Of a stretch of DNA of 64,000 bases, positions 39,323 through 50,500 are shown piece by piece. The number at the start of each line of letters is the position of its first letter. Positions within the stretch are counted from its first letter, which is position 1. The translations under genes were made by a program, and so were the position numbers. The notes beneath the pieces are model-generated. The model was given only the letters and a program-made list of their open reading frames with translations. It did no database searches and was not told where the DNA came from. The stretch is from Sphingobacterium alkalisoli (GTDB lineage: Bacteria > Bacteroidota > Bacteroidia > Sphingobacteriales > Sphingobacteriaceae): assembly GCF_005049105.1 (NCBI RefSeq), contig NZ_SUKA01000001.1:372001-436000 (forward strand), in the 5' to 3' direction.

Positions 39323-41227
39323 CTATAAGGTCGGCTCGATAGGTTTTATCGTTCCGTCACTATTAAATTCCATTTTATCGATACATACTTCCCGATGAAA
39401 TCCGGCTGCATCTCCCATTTTTATTCCATTCGGTCGATTAAATCGATGGTACACGATATGCCATTCGTCTGTACCAGGTACTTGTATGACTGAATTGTGG
39501 CCGGTTCCGTAAATGCCTTTGTCAGAAGATTTTGTTAAGATACGATTGTTAGTAGGTATTGTTAGCAGGCCGGAAGGTGATGTAGAGGTTGCATATCTGA
39601 CACTGTAGTTTTCGCTTCGGGTATCGTCTTCAGACCATAGGAAATAATAGAGACCTTTGCGGTAAAACACATAAATGCCTTCGCGAAAGGTATGATCTGG
39701 TGTCATTACTTTAATGGTTTTCTTGTCAATTGAGATCATATCCTTATTCAGCTCAGCCACAGCTAAATATCCGTTACCCCAATATAAGTAGTTTTTTCCT
39801 GTTTTGGGGTCTTCAAATACATCTGGATCTATTTCTTGGCCTCCTTTTACGCCATCCGGTTTAAAGTCGATTAATGGTTTACCTGAGTCGACAAATGGAC
39901 CTGCTGGATCGTTTGCTACCGCTATGCCGATTTTTTGAGCCGCCGTGAAATAATAATAATACGTATATTTTCCTCTTGTTTTCTTTTCAATAATACAGGG
40001 TGCCCACGCATTGCGATCTGCCCAAGAAACATCTTTTTTTAAATCTAATATGACTCCCTCATCGGACCAGTCTTTCAAGTTTTTGGAAGAGAATGTCTTA
40101 AAGTAAGTGCCGCTCCATCCATCAAAGCCATCACTCGTGGGGTATATGTAATACTTATTCGTTTTATTCGAATAAATTACGTCAGGATCTGCATAAAACC
40201 CTTCAAGAACAGGGTTATTGTCAATGGGCATGATGAAGTTCGGTGGAACACCCCATTTCGTTGTTAATGCATGGAGTTCTCGCCGGCTTAGTGGAATAAT
40301 TGAGCCATGGCGTGGATGAAAATCCATACTAATATCCTTATCAATCACTCTGAATCGATCTAGGTCCACACTTTCGCAGAACTGATATTTACCCTTTCCG
40401 TAGACATCATACATCAGAATGTATTTATCCGAGTGATTTAATTTAAAGACACTAGAACCTTCTACTGCGTCACGTGTTTGCTGCTTGTAACCGGGCTGCT
40501 CAATCCACTTACCAGATGTCAATGAATCTGTAAGTGCTAAACGAATCCCGTTTCCGTCACCCTCCGTTTTGTAAAATAAATAATATAGGCCATTTTTGTT
40601 GACAATATCACCATCGATGCAGGATTTGCCATTCTTGGGCAAAAAGAGCACTTTGGGTTCGGCTTCAAAATCCGTAAAATCGCTGTTTGCATAAGCATAG
40701 TAAATAACATCTGGCCCATTGCCATGTTGCATGGACCAATACACCATGTACTTGCCAACAGCGGGGTCGAAAATGGTCTGTGGTGCCCACACTCGTTTTA
40801 GATCATCGTGTCCCTTATAGCGTTGCTGTATGTTGATAACGGAATGCTTCCAGTTGACGAGATCATCTGATTTTAACAAAATCATTGCGCGATTGGAATC
40901 CCAACCTTTGGAAGATGTCATATCCGTCAAGACCATATAGAAAGATTTTCCATCTACACCCCGGAGAATGTGAGGATCGCGAACGCCGCCAGTGGTGCTG
41001 ATCACTTTAGAATCCAAAATAGGTTTGTTACTGTTTAATGCTCGATAGTTGTACCCGTCTGTGCTAATGGCGTAACAAACGGCTTCATTTTCCACGGCAT
41101 TACCTTTAAAGTAAGCAAATAGATACGCGACATAGTCTTTTTCTGCAGGTCCGTATTTGTAATCTTGGGCGTATGTCGACAGGATTGTTGTCAACAAAAA
41201 AACAGTAATGAGTGATCTTCCTTTCAT
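39323..41227 (-). CDS. Tandem-domain GH43 enzyme of the PUL
   Basis: This protein of about 634 residues starts at ATG 41227; a TTG one codon upstream is an alternative. It has a signal peptide ending in T-Y-A-Q, then two GH43-type five-bladed propellers. The first (about 25-320) has V-R-D-P-H-I-L-R-G-V-D-G and W-A-P-Q-T-I-F-D-P. The second (about 330-634) has Y-A-D-P-D-V-I-Y-S, W-A-P-C-I-I and R-E-G-I-Y-V-F-Y for the acid. The two catalytic Asp-Pro motifs are both present, so both blades may be active. It lies downstream of SusC-SusD-DUF3823 across a 138-base gap with two hairpins. Expected substrate: arabinose- or xylose-containing side chains. Confidence 0.9.
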   Translation of the reverse strand: MKGRSLITVFLLTTILSTYAQDYKYGPAEKDYVAYLFAYFKGNAVENEAVCYAISTDGYNYRALNSNKPILDSKVISTTGGVRDPHILRGVDGKSFYMVLTDMTSSKGWDSNRAMILLKSDDLVNWKHSVINIQQRYKGHDDLKRVWAPQTIFDPAVGKYMVYWSMQHGNGPDVIYYAYANSDFTDFEAEPKVLFLPKNGKSCIDGDIVNKNGLYYLFYKTEGDGNGIRLALTDSLTSGKWIEQPGYKQQTRDAVEGSSVFKLNHSDKYILMYDVYGKGKYQFCESVDLDRFRVIDKDISMDFHPRHGSIIPLSRRELHALTTKWGVPPNFIMPIDNNPVLEGFYADPDVIYSNKTNKYYIYPTSDGFDGWSGTYFKTFSSKNLKDWSDEGVILDLKKDVSWADRNAWAPCIIEKKTRGKYTYYYYFTAAQKIGIAVANDPAGPFVDSGKPLIDFKPDGVKGGQEIDPDVFEDPKTGKNYLYWGNGYLAVAELNKDMISIDKKTIKVMTPDHTFREGIYVFYRKGLYYFLWSEDDTRSENYSVRYATSTSPSGLLTIPTNNRILTKSSDKGIYGTGHNSVIQVPGTDEWHIVYHRFNRPNGIKMGDAAGFHREVCIDKMEFNSDGTIKPIEPTL

Positions 41228-41316
41228 CAATTATCTAAATTTAATCGTATAAATATACCTGTCTCTCATTTGAAAAGAGGGGTGTTTTTCATTTATAAGC
41301 AGGGCGATTTCAATCT

Positions 41317-41350
41317 AAATTGGCGCTGAACAACTGTCCAACGCCAATTT
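41317..41350 (-). repeat. Hairpin 1 between DUF3823 and GH43
   Basis: AAATTGGCG (41317-41325) and CGCCAATTT (41342-41350) form a 9-bp perfect stem. No T run follows on the minus strand, so it is more likely an mRNA-processing or stability element than a terminator. Confidence 0.55.
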
Positions 41351-41380
41351 ATCGCCTTAAAGTCTCTACTTTAAGGCGAT
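41351..41380 (-). repeat. Hairpin 2 over the DUF3823 stop codon
   Basis: ATCGCCTTAAAG (41351-41362) and CTTTAAGGCGAT (41369-41380) form a 12-bp perfect stem with a 6-base loop. The DUF3823 stop codon (41366-41368) lies in the loop. It directly abuts hairpin 1. Confidence 0.6.
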
Positions 41381-42043
41381 TCGTTGAACTGGGCTGTAAT
41401 TGTATTCACCCGTCAGCGATGATTTGACACCTATTCGGGCAAAGATGAACTCCAGATTACGCAGCCCCGCGGGTATTTCCCCCGAAATCGTGACTGGCTG
41501 GCCATAAACTAATCCATTAGCATTACCCTCGATATTTAAATCGTGCTGAGCCTGATCGGTCAGTACGGTTTTTCCCAAGTATAAGCGTACAAATTCAACA
41601 TTCGAATTGGCTACCACCCTATTAACGATAAACTGCCCCGTGACCGTATTCGCTGATCGGTCGAACGACGTATTGGTCACCGTGTAATACGGGGTTACTG
41701 GCACTTCCACTTGCGTATTGCCGCGTACCGTCACGGCTATAGTGTCCGAAGCTTGCGGTAACCAAGGCGCATTACCCTTGCGAGACAATTTGTATTCCCC
41801 ATCAAATACAACAGCGGAAAAAGCACCATCTTGATTGATAAACACAGGAATAGGTTCACGTAGGGCAAAACCATCTTGCCACAACTGCAGCTCCGTGCCG
41901 TTATTCCGAACGTTTACGGGATTGCCCTCATGCATTACCTTTCCGGATAGTACCGATTTTGGTGCTTCAAAATTATCATATTCACAGGCTACAAACAGTA
42001 GGCTTATACCTGCGATCATTGTTGTTGAAAATTTCAGTTTCAT
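41366..42043 (-). CDS. DUF3823 lipoprotein
   Basis: This 225-residue protein has a lipobox ending L-L-F-V-A-C with Cys20, followed by E-Y-D-N. It matches DUF3823, a family next to SusD in many Bacteroidota loci. The N-terminal part (L-S-G-K-V-M-H-E-G-N-P-V) looks like a CarboxypepD-type sandwich and the rest is beta-rich. It is a likely surface glycan-binding protein of the SusCD complex. It starts 11 bases after SusD, and its stop is inside a stem-loop. Confidence 0.82.
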   Translation of the reverse strand: MKLKFSTTMIAGISLLFVACEYDNFEAPKSVLSGKVMHEGNPVNVRNNGTELQLWQDGFALREPIPVFINQDGAFSAVVFDGEYKLSRKGNAPWLPQASDTIAVTVRGNTQVEVPVTPYYTVTNTSFDRSANTVTGQFIVNRVVANSNVEFVRLYLGKTVLTDQAQHDLNIEGNANGLVYGQPVTISGEIPAGLRNLEFIFARIGVKSSLTGEYNYSPVQRIALK

Positions 42044-42054
42044 AGTATACGAGG

Positions 42055-43920
42055 TTATTGGAACGGGTTTCTGACAATCTTCGGATTGTTGTTCAAAACC
42101 GTTTGATCAATAGATGAATAATAATTTGCTAACCGGAAGAATCTTGCTCGACGGAACCGATTTGGCCTTACACGTTGGTAAATATATTTGCCATTATCTG
42201 CATGCCCCGGGCGAATAACACGGTATGGATATAAGCCGTTTACCACAGCGTTTGGATCCGTCTCGCTACCATCCCATACCAAGTGAGCAATACGCCATCT
42301 TTTTAAATCGAAGAAGCGATGATCTTCGAAGGCAAGTTCTACACGTCGTTCGTTGCGAATAATATCCATGGTCAAGGTCGCGATACTGTTAGCTGGAAAA
42401 CCCGCACGTTCACGTAGTGTATTGATATATCCACGGGCATCCGCCTGTTCCAGTTCGAAGGCCGCTTCCGCAGCGTTTAGGTAGATTTCCCCTAAGCGGA
42501 ACCAAGGCCACCAGTTTGCCGCGGATGTTCCGCGAGTACTCGCGGCAGGCGCGTCACTCACAAATTTGCGGATATAGAATCCAGTATTACTTACATCTTG
42601 CGCATCAATTTGTGGACCGTCAAAACCCGTCCACAATCCACCGGCATACTCTTCACCTAGTTCGTCTTCGAGCTGCTGTCCCAATTGCGGAGCCACGTTA
42701 AATTGATAGCTTCCATTATCCCATAGTGCGACACCAGCTTGTACGCTAACAGTTCTGCCTTTAAAAGTAGAACCGGGATAAATTACGGTACCATATAGGC
42801 GTGCATCCTTATTGGCAAATATATCGGTGAGATTAGCATACGGAATGTAATTCCCACTTTCATCTCTGTCACGTAACGTCCCCTTTGCACCATCCAGATA
42901 ATCGAAGCTTTCTACAAAACTTAGCGAAGGGGAGATCGTTGAAGACGATTCATTATCCTCCGTCAAACTTTTGACAATATTATCGTAGGCAAAACGGTGC
43001 ACTTTTAAACTTGTTACGAAATCCTTAGCAAAAATAACTTCACTTCCTGTTTTTTTGTTCAGCATATCGTAGAAGTTAGCACCTTTGTCCGCATTTTCGT
43101 TATACAGTTGGAAAGGACCGTTGATAATCTCTTTCGATGCGGCTAAGGACTTTCTATAATAATCCGTCGACATAGAGGCCGGAATACCGACTTCGCCGCC
43201 AGGTGTAGTAATAGGAGATGCCAATTGGTTATTGTATTTCGCTAAAGATGCAGCGTACAACATCGCCCTACTCTGCAAAGCCAAAATTGTGTATCTATTT
43301 GCTCTTGTCTTGCTAGCCTTATTTTCTTCCAAATCTCCTTGGATCGCCTCAAGCTCCTGGTAGATGAAATCATAAACCTCATGTTCTTTTGCCCGTGGAA
43401 TTTGCAAGGGCGTAGGGTCACCACTGAAATCGTAAATCAACTGGGTTGTTACGATGGGCACGCCTCCCATACGTTTCACCATTTCGAAATACACAAATGC
43501 GCGTATAAAACGTAATTCTGCACGGTATTGTCTCTTCTGTATGTCTGTCAGTTCGGTACTGAACTCGTCGATATTTTCTAGAGATAGATTTATATCCCTG
43601 ATTAGTCCATAATCCCAGTACCGGCCATAATCGTCTCCAAATTGGAAATCATTACGCCAGTTTCCATCACGATGTCCAGACCACATAGCGTCGTCCAACT
43701 CCGTCATACCTCCAGTATTAAATACCCCATGCAATTGCGGTAACCTATTGTAATAATTTGCTAGTAATGAATTCAGAAGCTTAGGATCATTCCAAAGTTG
43801 GCCATCAGTAATCAAGCTTTTAGACTCACGGTCGAACCAATCGTCGTGGTTGCAGCTGCTCATGCCGAGACAAGACGCCATGGCGATAACGACATATATT
43901 TTCTTTAGTAGTAATCTCAT
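42055..43920 (-). CDS. SusD/RagB-family nutrient-binding lipoprotein
   Basis: This 621-residue surface lipoprotein has a lipobox ending G-M-S-S-C (Cys23). The next residues (N-H-D-D-W) include the acidic pair seen in surface export signals. It has the SusD fold with N-terminal helices and tetratricopeptide-like repeats. L-R-F-I-R-A-F-V-Y-F-E-M-V-K-R-M-G-G-V-P near 115-135 is the classic SusD core motif, and the C-terminus carries E-R-R-V-E-L-A-F-E-D-H-R-F-F-D-L-K-R-W. It works as the lid of the SusC channel. It lies one base after SusC. Confidence 0.95.
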   Translation of the reverse strand: MRLLLKKIYVVIAMASCLGMSSCNHDDWFDRESKSLITDGQLWNDPKLLNSLLANYYNRLPQLHGVFNTGGMTELDDAMWSGHRDGNWRNDFQFGDDYGRYWDYGLIRDINLSLENIDEFSTELTDIQKRQYRAELRFIRAFVYFEMVKRMGGVPIVTTQLIYDFSGDPTPLQIPRAKEHEVYDFIYQELEAIQGDLEENKASKTRANRYTILALQSRAMLYAASLAKYNNQLASPITTPGGEVGIPASMSTDYYRKSLAASKEIINGPFQLYNENADKGANFYDMLNKKTGSEVIFAKDFVTSLKVHRFAYDNIVKSLTEDNESSSTISPSLSFVESFDYLDGAKGTLRDRDESGNYIPYANLTDIFANKDARLYGTVIYPGSTFKGRTVSVQAGVALWDNGSYQFNVAPQLGQQLEDELGEEYAGGLWTGFDGPQIDAQDVSNTGFYIRKFVSDAPAASTRGTSAANWWPWFRLGEIYLNAAEAAFELEQADARGYINTLRERAGFPANSIATLTMDIIRNERRVELAFEDHRFFDLKRWRIAHLVWDGSETDPNAVVNGLYPYRVIRPGHADNGKYIYQRVRPNRFRRARFFRLANYYSSIDQTVLNNNPKIVRNPFQ

Positions 43921-43921
43921 G

Positions 43922-46900
43922 TTAAAAAGTCAAATTAAATCCAACCATAAATACTTTTTGTTGTGGATAAACCACAGCGGCGGGTGCTTCGATCTCTGGA
44001 TCGATCTGGTACCGTTTTACATTATCAAAAGAGAATAGATTTGACGCATTTACATACACACGTAGCTTCTCTGCCTTAACCTTCTCGATAATATTTTTAG
44101 GAAGGTTGTACCCCAATTCCAAATTTCTTACGCGTAAATAGCGCACATTTGTTAACCAAAAATCGCTGTTGCGACTATTGGGCCCCGAATTCCCTTTACG
44201 GATAGCAGGAAAATATCCAGGTATCCATTCGCTGTTTGGATCGTACGGATCGGAGCGATGCCACCTATCCTCCAATAGATAAGCAGGTGAGTTACCACCA
44301 CCATGGAAAGCATTGCGCAGCTCGTAATCCTGATTCCAGGATTGCACGGATCCACCCGCAAAATCGGCATTAAGATCAATCCCTCTCCAGTTCAGGCCGA
44401 TGCGTCCTCCAAAACTCATTATCGGTGCCCAGCCTGTCGGGTAGCCTATCGGGCGCTCATCCATCCAATTGATCACACCATCTCCATTCACATCCTTATA
44501 AATTAAGTCGCCTGGTAGCTGGTTTTTATTGTTTTGACCATCGTTGTTAATCGGGTGATTTTGAATCTCTTCGACTGATTGGAACCGACCAACAACTTGG
44601 TAGCCCCACCAAACGCCACCCCACCGGTCTTCAGCAGAATTTCTATATTCTCCCCAAGAATTGCCGAATCGCGGTTTATAGGTCTCTAAGCTTCTATATC
44701 GTGAGAATGTCATATTTCCACTAACTACATAATTTAGCTCGCCGATTTGATCTTGATACGTGATAATACCTTCTGCACCGTAATAGGCATTTTTATTTAA
44801 GTTTTCATTCGGCAATCCATAGCCAATTTCCGAAGGTAGCAAGACGTCATAGCGTTGAGCTGGCGCTCCGGTTCGGATGATTTTAAAAGCATCTGCGGTC
44901 ACGCTCAACTTGTTGTTAAACATTGCCAAATCAAACCCGACGTTATAATTGGTGTTTTTTACCCAAGACAGGTTGCGAACCGGCAAACCGCGAGGTTGCA
45001 AACCAGGAACATAGGCTCCATCTAAAACCGCATCACCAGAAGCCCAATTGTAACCGGCTAGGTAATCGTGCATACTGACCCCTTGTTCCATACCCGTTTG
45101 CCCGATAGATCCGCGGAATTTGAGATCACTAACTACAGATTTTAACGGTTCGAAAAATTGTTCGTCAGAAATACGCCAACCCAGGGATGCGCCTGGGAAA
45201 AAGCCCCAGCGTCGGTCCTCGTAGTAGAGATAAGAACCGTCGTACCGACCTAAAACTTCTAAGAGATACTTGCCTTTATAGTTGTAATTTGCACGGCCAA
45301 TATAGCCTGCGCGTGCCTGATAAGACCACCCATCTCCCAAACCATTGAGCTCTGCCAGTCTCAATAGGGGTATATAGTTGTTCGACGGATTCGCACCTAG
45401 TGATTTAAAAGTTTGATCCCAATCGGAGCGCTCATAGCCCAACATAGCGGAGAACGTGTGATCTCCAATTTGCTTGCTATAGTCTACCTGAAATTGAGCG
45501 AAGCGTGAAACCATTTCTCGGTCGGTATCATAGCGCCAGCCAGCGTCGCTACCACCTCTGCGGATATATTCATCGTTTTCATATCTGTAGACATCATAAG
45601 TGTATTGGAATCCGTTAAACTTATTATTCGTATAATTATAGGATACGGTTCCTTTTGCTGATAAACCGATTTCGGTTTTGTATGTTGCAAAAAGATTCAC
45701 ATTCCCAGCCAAGTACTTATTATCCTTGTAACCAACAATATCTCGGTCAAAAATCGCTGGATTATATGAAAAATCGTGCGTCCGATTAGGATAAGCAGGA
45801 TTGTCGTTGGCATATATAGGCTCAATAGGTCTACCCTTCATAATCGCCAAAATAGACGAGAAGTAGCCGTCGCCGCCTGGCAGCCCTACATCCTGCGTCC
45901 CTTCATGTCGGCCGGAGATCTGTGTACCTACAGTTAAGCCTTTTACGACCTCTGCTTCCATATTGGCTTGCAGGTTAGTACGCTTGTAATTAAAATCCTT
46001 GATCATAGCATCTTGCTCCAAATGCCCTATGGAAAGGAAGTAGTTGGATTTTTTCCCACCGCCAGTAATATTCGCATTAATATACTTCTGCGGGATATTC
46101 TTGCGAATTACCATATCATAATAGTCATACCCTTGATAACCCGGCTCTGTTCCAGCTTGCCATTTTGCCAATACCTCGGGAGTATAAACCGAATTGGGAT
46201 TTCGACCTTCATTTTGCTCGGCCTCTACCTCACCGCGAGTATATTGTGCTGCATTGGCCATAATTGGGAAACGGGATAGATTCTGCCACCCGTGGTAGCC
46301 GTTGATATTGACTTTCGTATTCTCGCCTTTGCTTCCCTTTTTCGTGGTGATCAATACAACTCCTTGAGCAGCTCTAAATCCATAAACGGCCGCAGCTGCA
46401 TCTTTCAGAATAGAGATACTCTCAATATCCTCCAAGTTTAACGAGTTGAATATGTCGGCACCGGAACCTTGTTGCGTCCCAACCCAGTCCGTACCCGTTT
46501 GTCCGCCATAAGCCACACCATCAATAACGTATAACGGGTTTCCCATATTACGTACCTCTATGGCAGCGCCACGACCCGGACGCGCGTCTTTGGCACGAAC
46601 CGAAATACCTTGCATCTTACCGGCCAGGGCTCCAGCTGTGGTTGTAGACGAGGAGCGTACGATATCGTCTGATTTGATATTAGATACTGCCCCCGTGATA
46701 TTGCGTTTCGACTGTGTACCGTAACCCACAACGATAACATCTTCTAGCGTTTGATCGCCATTTTCCATCACGATATCAAAGCGTGTTTGCTCACCGATGG
46801 AAACACGCTGAGTTTTAAAACCGATATAGCTGATTAGCAAATATCCTTTACTGGCGTTAAGCTGAAACTGGCCGTTAGCATCGGTGCTGGTAATCAAATT

Positions 46901-47047
46901 GGACATACCTTCCACCAGCACAGTAGCGCCTACAATAGGTTCCTGTTCCTTGTTGGTTACCTGCCCGGAAATCTTATTTTGCGCATAAGTCAACCCGGGT
47001 ATTGCCCATAATATGACATACATAAAAAAAATCCTTAGGTTTCTCAT
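43922..47047 (-). CDS. SusC/RagA-family TonB-dependent outer-membrane transporter
   Basis: This 1041-residue protein has a signal peptide ending in T-Y-A-Q. Domain order: CarboxypepD_reg-like sandwich (about 24-97), a linker with V-V-G-Y-G-T-Q-S-K-R (TonB-box and plug entry), plug domain to about 225 with I-L-K-D-A-A-A-A-V-Y-G-F-R-A-A-Q-G-V-V-L-I-T-T-K-K-G, then the large beta-barrel ending V-G-F-N-L-T-F. It imports oligosaccharides across the outer membrane with the SusD lid. First gene of the operon SusC-SusD-DUF3823-GH43, divergent from the HTCS regulator. Confidence 0.96.
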   Translation of the reverse strand: MRNLRIFFMYVILWAIPGLTYAQNKISGQVTNKEQEPIVGATVLVEGMSNLITSTDANGQFQLNASKGYLLISYIGFKTQRVSIGEQTRFDIVMENGDQTLEDVIVVGYGTQSKRNITGAVSNIKSDDIVRSSSTTTAGALAGKMQGISVRAKDARPGRGAAIEVRNMGNPLYVIDGVAYGGQTGTDWVGTQQGSGADIFNSLNLEDIESISILKDAAAAVYGFRAAQGVVLITTKKGSKGENTKVNINGYHGWQNLSRFPIMANAAQYTRGEVEAEQNEGRNPNSVYTPEVLAKWQAGTEPGYQGYDYYDMVIRKNIPQKYINANITGGGKKSNYFLSIGHLEQDAMIKDFNYKRTNLQANMEAEVVKGLTVGTQISGRHEGTQDVGLPGGDGYFSSILAIMKGRPIEPIYANDNPAYPNRTHDFSYNPAIFDRDIVGYKDNKYLAGNVNLFATYKTEIGLSAKGTVSYNYTNNKFNGFQYTYDVYRYENDEYIRRGGSDAGWRYDTDREMVSRFAQFQVDYSKQIGDHTFSAMLGYERSDWDQTFKSLGANPSNNYIPLLRLAELNGLGDGWSYQARAGYIGRANYNYKGKYLLEVLGRYDGSYLYYEDRRWGFFPGASLGWRISDEQFFEPLKSVVSDLKFRGSIGQTGMEQGVSMHDYLAGYNWASGDAVLDGAYVPGLQPRGLPVRNLSWVKNTNYNVGFDLAMFNNKLSVTADAFKIIRTGAPAQRYDVLLPSEIGYGLPNENLNKNAYYGAEGIITYQDQIGELNYVVSGNMTFSRYRSLETYKPRFGNSWGEYRNSAEDRWGGVWWGYQVVGRFQSVEEIQNHPINNDGQNNKNQLPGDLIYKDVNGDGVINWMDERPIGYPTGWAPIMSFGGRIGLNWRGIDLNADFAGGSVQSWNQDYELRNAFHGGGNSPAYLLEDRWHRSDPYDPNSEWIPGYFPAIRKGNSGPNSRNSDFWLTNVRYLRVRNLELGYNLPKNIIEKVKAEKLRVYVNASNLFSFDNVKRYQIDPEIEAPAAVVYPQQKVFMVGFNLTF

Positions 47048-47506
47048 AAAATTAGTTTAAGCGTTTAAAATGAGTGTTTATTTGGTTTTTTAACGTGGTC
47101 CGCACCTCAGTAAGTCAGTATACATGTTATAGTAACGTTTATTACACTTGATGCTAAAGTTTGTAACTTTACTAATTGATCTTGTTAAATCAATAGAAAC
47201 ATTTTCATACAAAGAGATTTATCATATCTTAATTTTTTTGGTTTACTTAATATGGTTATTTAGCAATGTAAAATTATAAAACAAGGGGTCGAAGTACCCA
47301 TCTTAAATTAATCAAAATAGGTATATAAATCGTTCAATATAGAGGAGGAATTCGAGCGATTTGTATGTTTTATCGGTTATGAGGCTGGTCATTAAGAAAA
47401 AATCATGTCCAAAATTTGATAAGAAGCGTCGTATCATATTACTTACTTTTACGTTGTTATTCTTACTTTTGCGAGGTTAACATTTGCCAATATAAAGCCC
47501 TTATAT
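47048..47506. promoter_or_regulatory. 459-base divergent regulatory region (susC / HTCS)
   Basis: This AT-rich stretch separates the PUL operon from its HTCS regulator. On the plus strand TACTTTTG at 47464-47471 fits the -7 consensus and would start the HTCS transcript about 30 bases before its TTG codon. I could not find a fully convincing promoter for susC on the minus strand. I found no conserved gene here. Short T- and A-tracts are common, and an HTCS recognition site would be expected near the susC side. Confidence 0.5.
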
Positions 47507-50500
47507 TTGAAACGAATATTATTTGTTGTTTTTACCCTGTCTTTGGTAGTGCGAATATGTGCTCAGAAACTGGAAATTCAAAAAATTGGATTAGAATCTG
47601 GTTTGTCGAACAATTACATCATGGGGATTACACAGGATAAACAGGGCTTTTTATGGTTTTCCACCGAATCGGGATTGAACAGATTCGACGGAAAAAAATT
47701 CAGAATCTATAAAAAAAATGATCTTTTAACACCTCTTAGAAGTATCAGCGGGAATGAGTTGAATACCGTATATGCAGACAAGTACGACGACAAGATTTGG
47801 ACTGCAACACAGCGCAATGGCCTTAATGTTTTTGATTGTCGTACTGAAACGTTCAAACATTACAAAAATAACCCCAATGATCCCAATAGTATTATTACCA
47901 ATGATATTACAGATATTGTCAATGCTAATGACGGGAATTTATGGATAGCTACATATTATGGCGGCTTTGAATATTTCGACAAGAAAAGCCAGAAATTCAC
48001 TCATTATAATAGAAGTACTTTACCAGGCTTAATAAGCAATAGTATTTGGTCTATTGTAGAAGATGAAAAAGGAACGGTATATTTAGGTCATGTGTCGCAA
48101 GGCATGAGTGTAATTTCCGGGGATAGAAAGACGGTAAAAAATTATAGAAATGATCCGGCTAATCCCAATAGCCTCCCGGGAAATGTCGTAAATGTAGTCT
48201 ATATAGATAAAAGTGGTAATGTGTGGGTAGGAACAGACAGCGGGCTAGCCTTGTTCGATCCGTCCACGCAGCGCTTCAGAACTTTTAAGCATGCGCCGGG
48301 TAATCAACGGTCATTGATAGCTGACCATGTACTTTCAATTACGCAATTGCGTAACGAGGACTTATGCATAGGCACTGAGAATGGAGGGGTAAGTATACTT
48401 GATATCAAAACAAATATGTTTTCATCTCCGGAGCAGACAGAATTTCGTAATATAAGTCAGGGGGATGCAGTTTACACATTATCGAATCAAACTATACGTA
48501 GGATCTTTCAAGATTCGTTTGATAATATTTGGATAGGTACTTATGGAGGTGGAATTAATTTTATTAGTCATACATCGTCCTTTTTTAACAAGTGGAGTTA
48601 TAGCCCCATACCCACGATTGAAAACCGTCTCAGCAACAAAACCGCATGGGGAATCTGTTCGGATAAAGATGGTCAAATCTGGGTTGGAACGGATGGTGGT
48701 GGAATTGACGTTTTTAGAGAAGACCTAAAAATAAAAGCACTAAATACAGCAAATTCTAACTTAACGGATAACGCGGTTCTAGCTGCTTTTAGAGATTCGA
48801 GAAACGATTTATGGTTCGGTACTTTTGAAGGAGGTGTAAATGTCTATGACACTAAAAAAAGTAGGTTAACAGCTTTACCGTTAGCAAGCGTGACTAATGT
48901 AAGGTGCTTTTCGGAAGATAAGGATGGCTATATATGGGTAGGCAGTAGCAGTGGTATCCATGTTTTGAATCGAAGTAAAAAGCGGGTAAAGTTCTATACG
49001 AAGGAAAACATATACTTGAAGGAAAATCTTGTTCGTAGTTTGTATCACGATGCGTTGGGTCGAATTTGGGTTGGTTTTTTTGGAGGAGGGCTTGCTATCT
49101 ATAATTCGGATATGCAACTATTGCATGACTTTGATACGAATAAAAATTTACCGTCTAATATGGTCAATTACATTTATGGAGACCGAAGAGGCAAGGTTTG
49201 GGTGGGGACCGCCGAGGGACTAGTCTGTTTCACAGAGGAAAAGCAAAACTTTCGTTTTTCTTCTTTTACGGAAAAAGATGGTTTGGCGGACAGCCATATT
49301 CGCGGTATCACAGAAGATGGGGAGGGAAATATCTGGGTGAGCACTACGCGTGGAATAAGCTTTCTTCGAGTAAACGATAGTAAAATCTTTAACTACGATC
49401 GTCGCGAAGGCGTGCCTCTGGGTGATTTTATGAGTGGGTCGGTTGCTAAGGGGAGAGATAATAAAATCTATTTTGGGTCGAAAGGTGGTGTTTGTTATTT
49501 CGATCCTACGAAAATACCTATAAAAATTAATTTGCCACAGACCATTATTACAGATTTTGCTATCTACGATAGTGCATTGGAACCATCAGGAAATATACAG
49601 TATCTACCAATAACGCAAAAAATGTTGTTGGATCACGATCAAAGTACTTTTGAAGTTTCCTTCAATATTCTTGATTATTCGCTCCATCAAAGAGTGGAAT
49701 ACAGTTACATGTTAAAAGGATTAAAAGAGGTGTGGTATAACTGTGGTGAACAAAACACGATCACTTTCCGTAATATTCCACATGGAAGCTATACTCTGAT
49801 GATTAGATCTCGGATTAGAAACCAAGAATGGAGAAACGATGTTAGCGTGCTGGATATCGAGATTGGACCTCCGCTATGGTTAACATGGTGGGCAAAGGTA
49901 GTCTACGTGTTTAGTTTCATGGGGTTGCTGTTCTTCGTGCTACGCTTTTACAAGCGTAGACTTGAGCTAGAAAATTCTTTAGTCCTGGAAAAGCAGAATA
50001 ATCAAAATGAACTGAAGCTTCATCAAGAACGTCTAAGCTTTTTTACAAATATAACACATGAATTACGGACACCATTAACTCTTATTTTGGGGCCGTTAGA
50101 AGACCTAAAACTGCAAATGGGAGACTCTAGTGTTTATTTTTCTAAAATAACCACTATTCATAAAAGCGCAAATAGGTTACTTAAATTGATAAACCAAATT
50201 TTGGAGTTTCGAAAAGCAGATACGGAAAATAAAGATCTATATATCAAGAAGGATAATTTGGCCATGCTTGTGGAAGAGATTTTTCTGAAATACAGGGCCT
50301 TAAATCAAAATGAAAAGCTGTCTTTCGAACTATATGTAGAGAAGGATGAGTACAATCTTCATTATGATCCCGATATCATGACTACTGTGCTAGAAAACTT
50401 GATTTCTAATGCGGCTAAATATACATCAGAAGGAAAAATATGTCTTACTCTCAGGCATAACAGAAGTAAAGAATCTAATCTCGTTGAAATTGAGGTTGCC

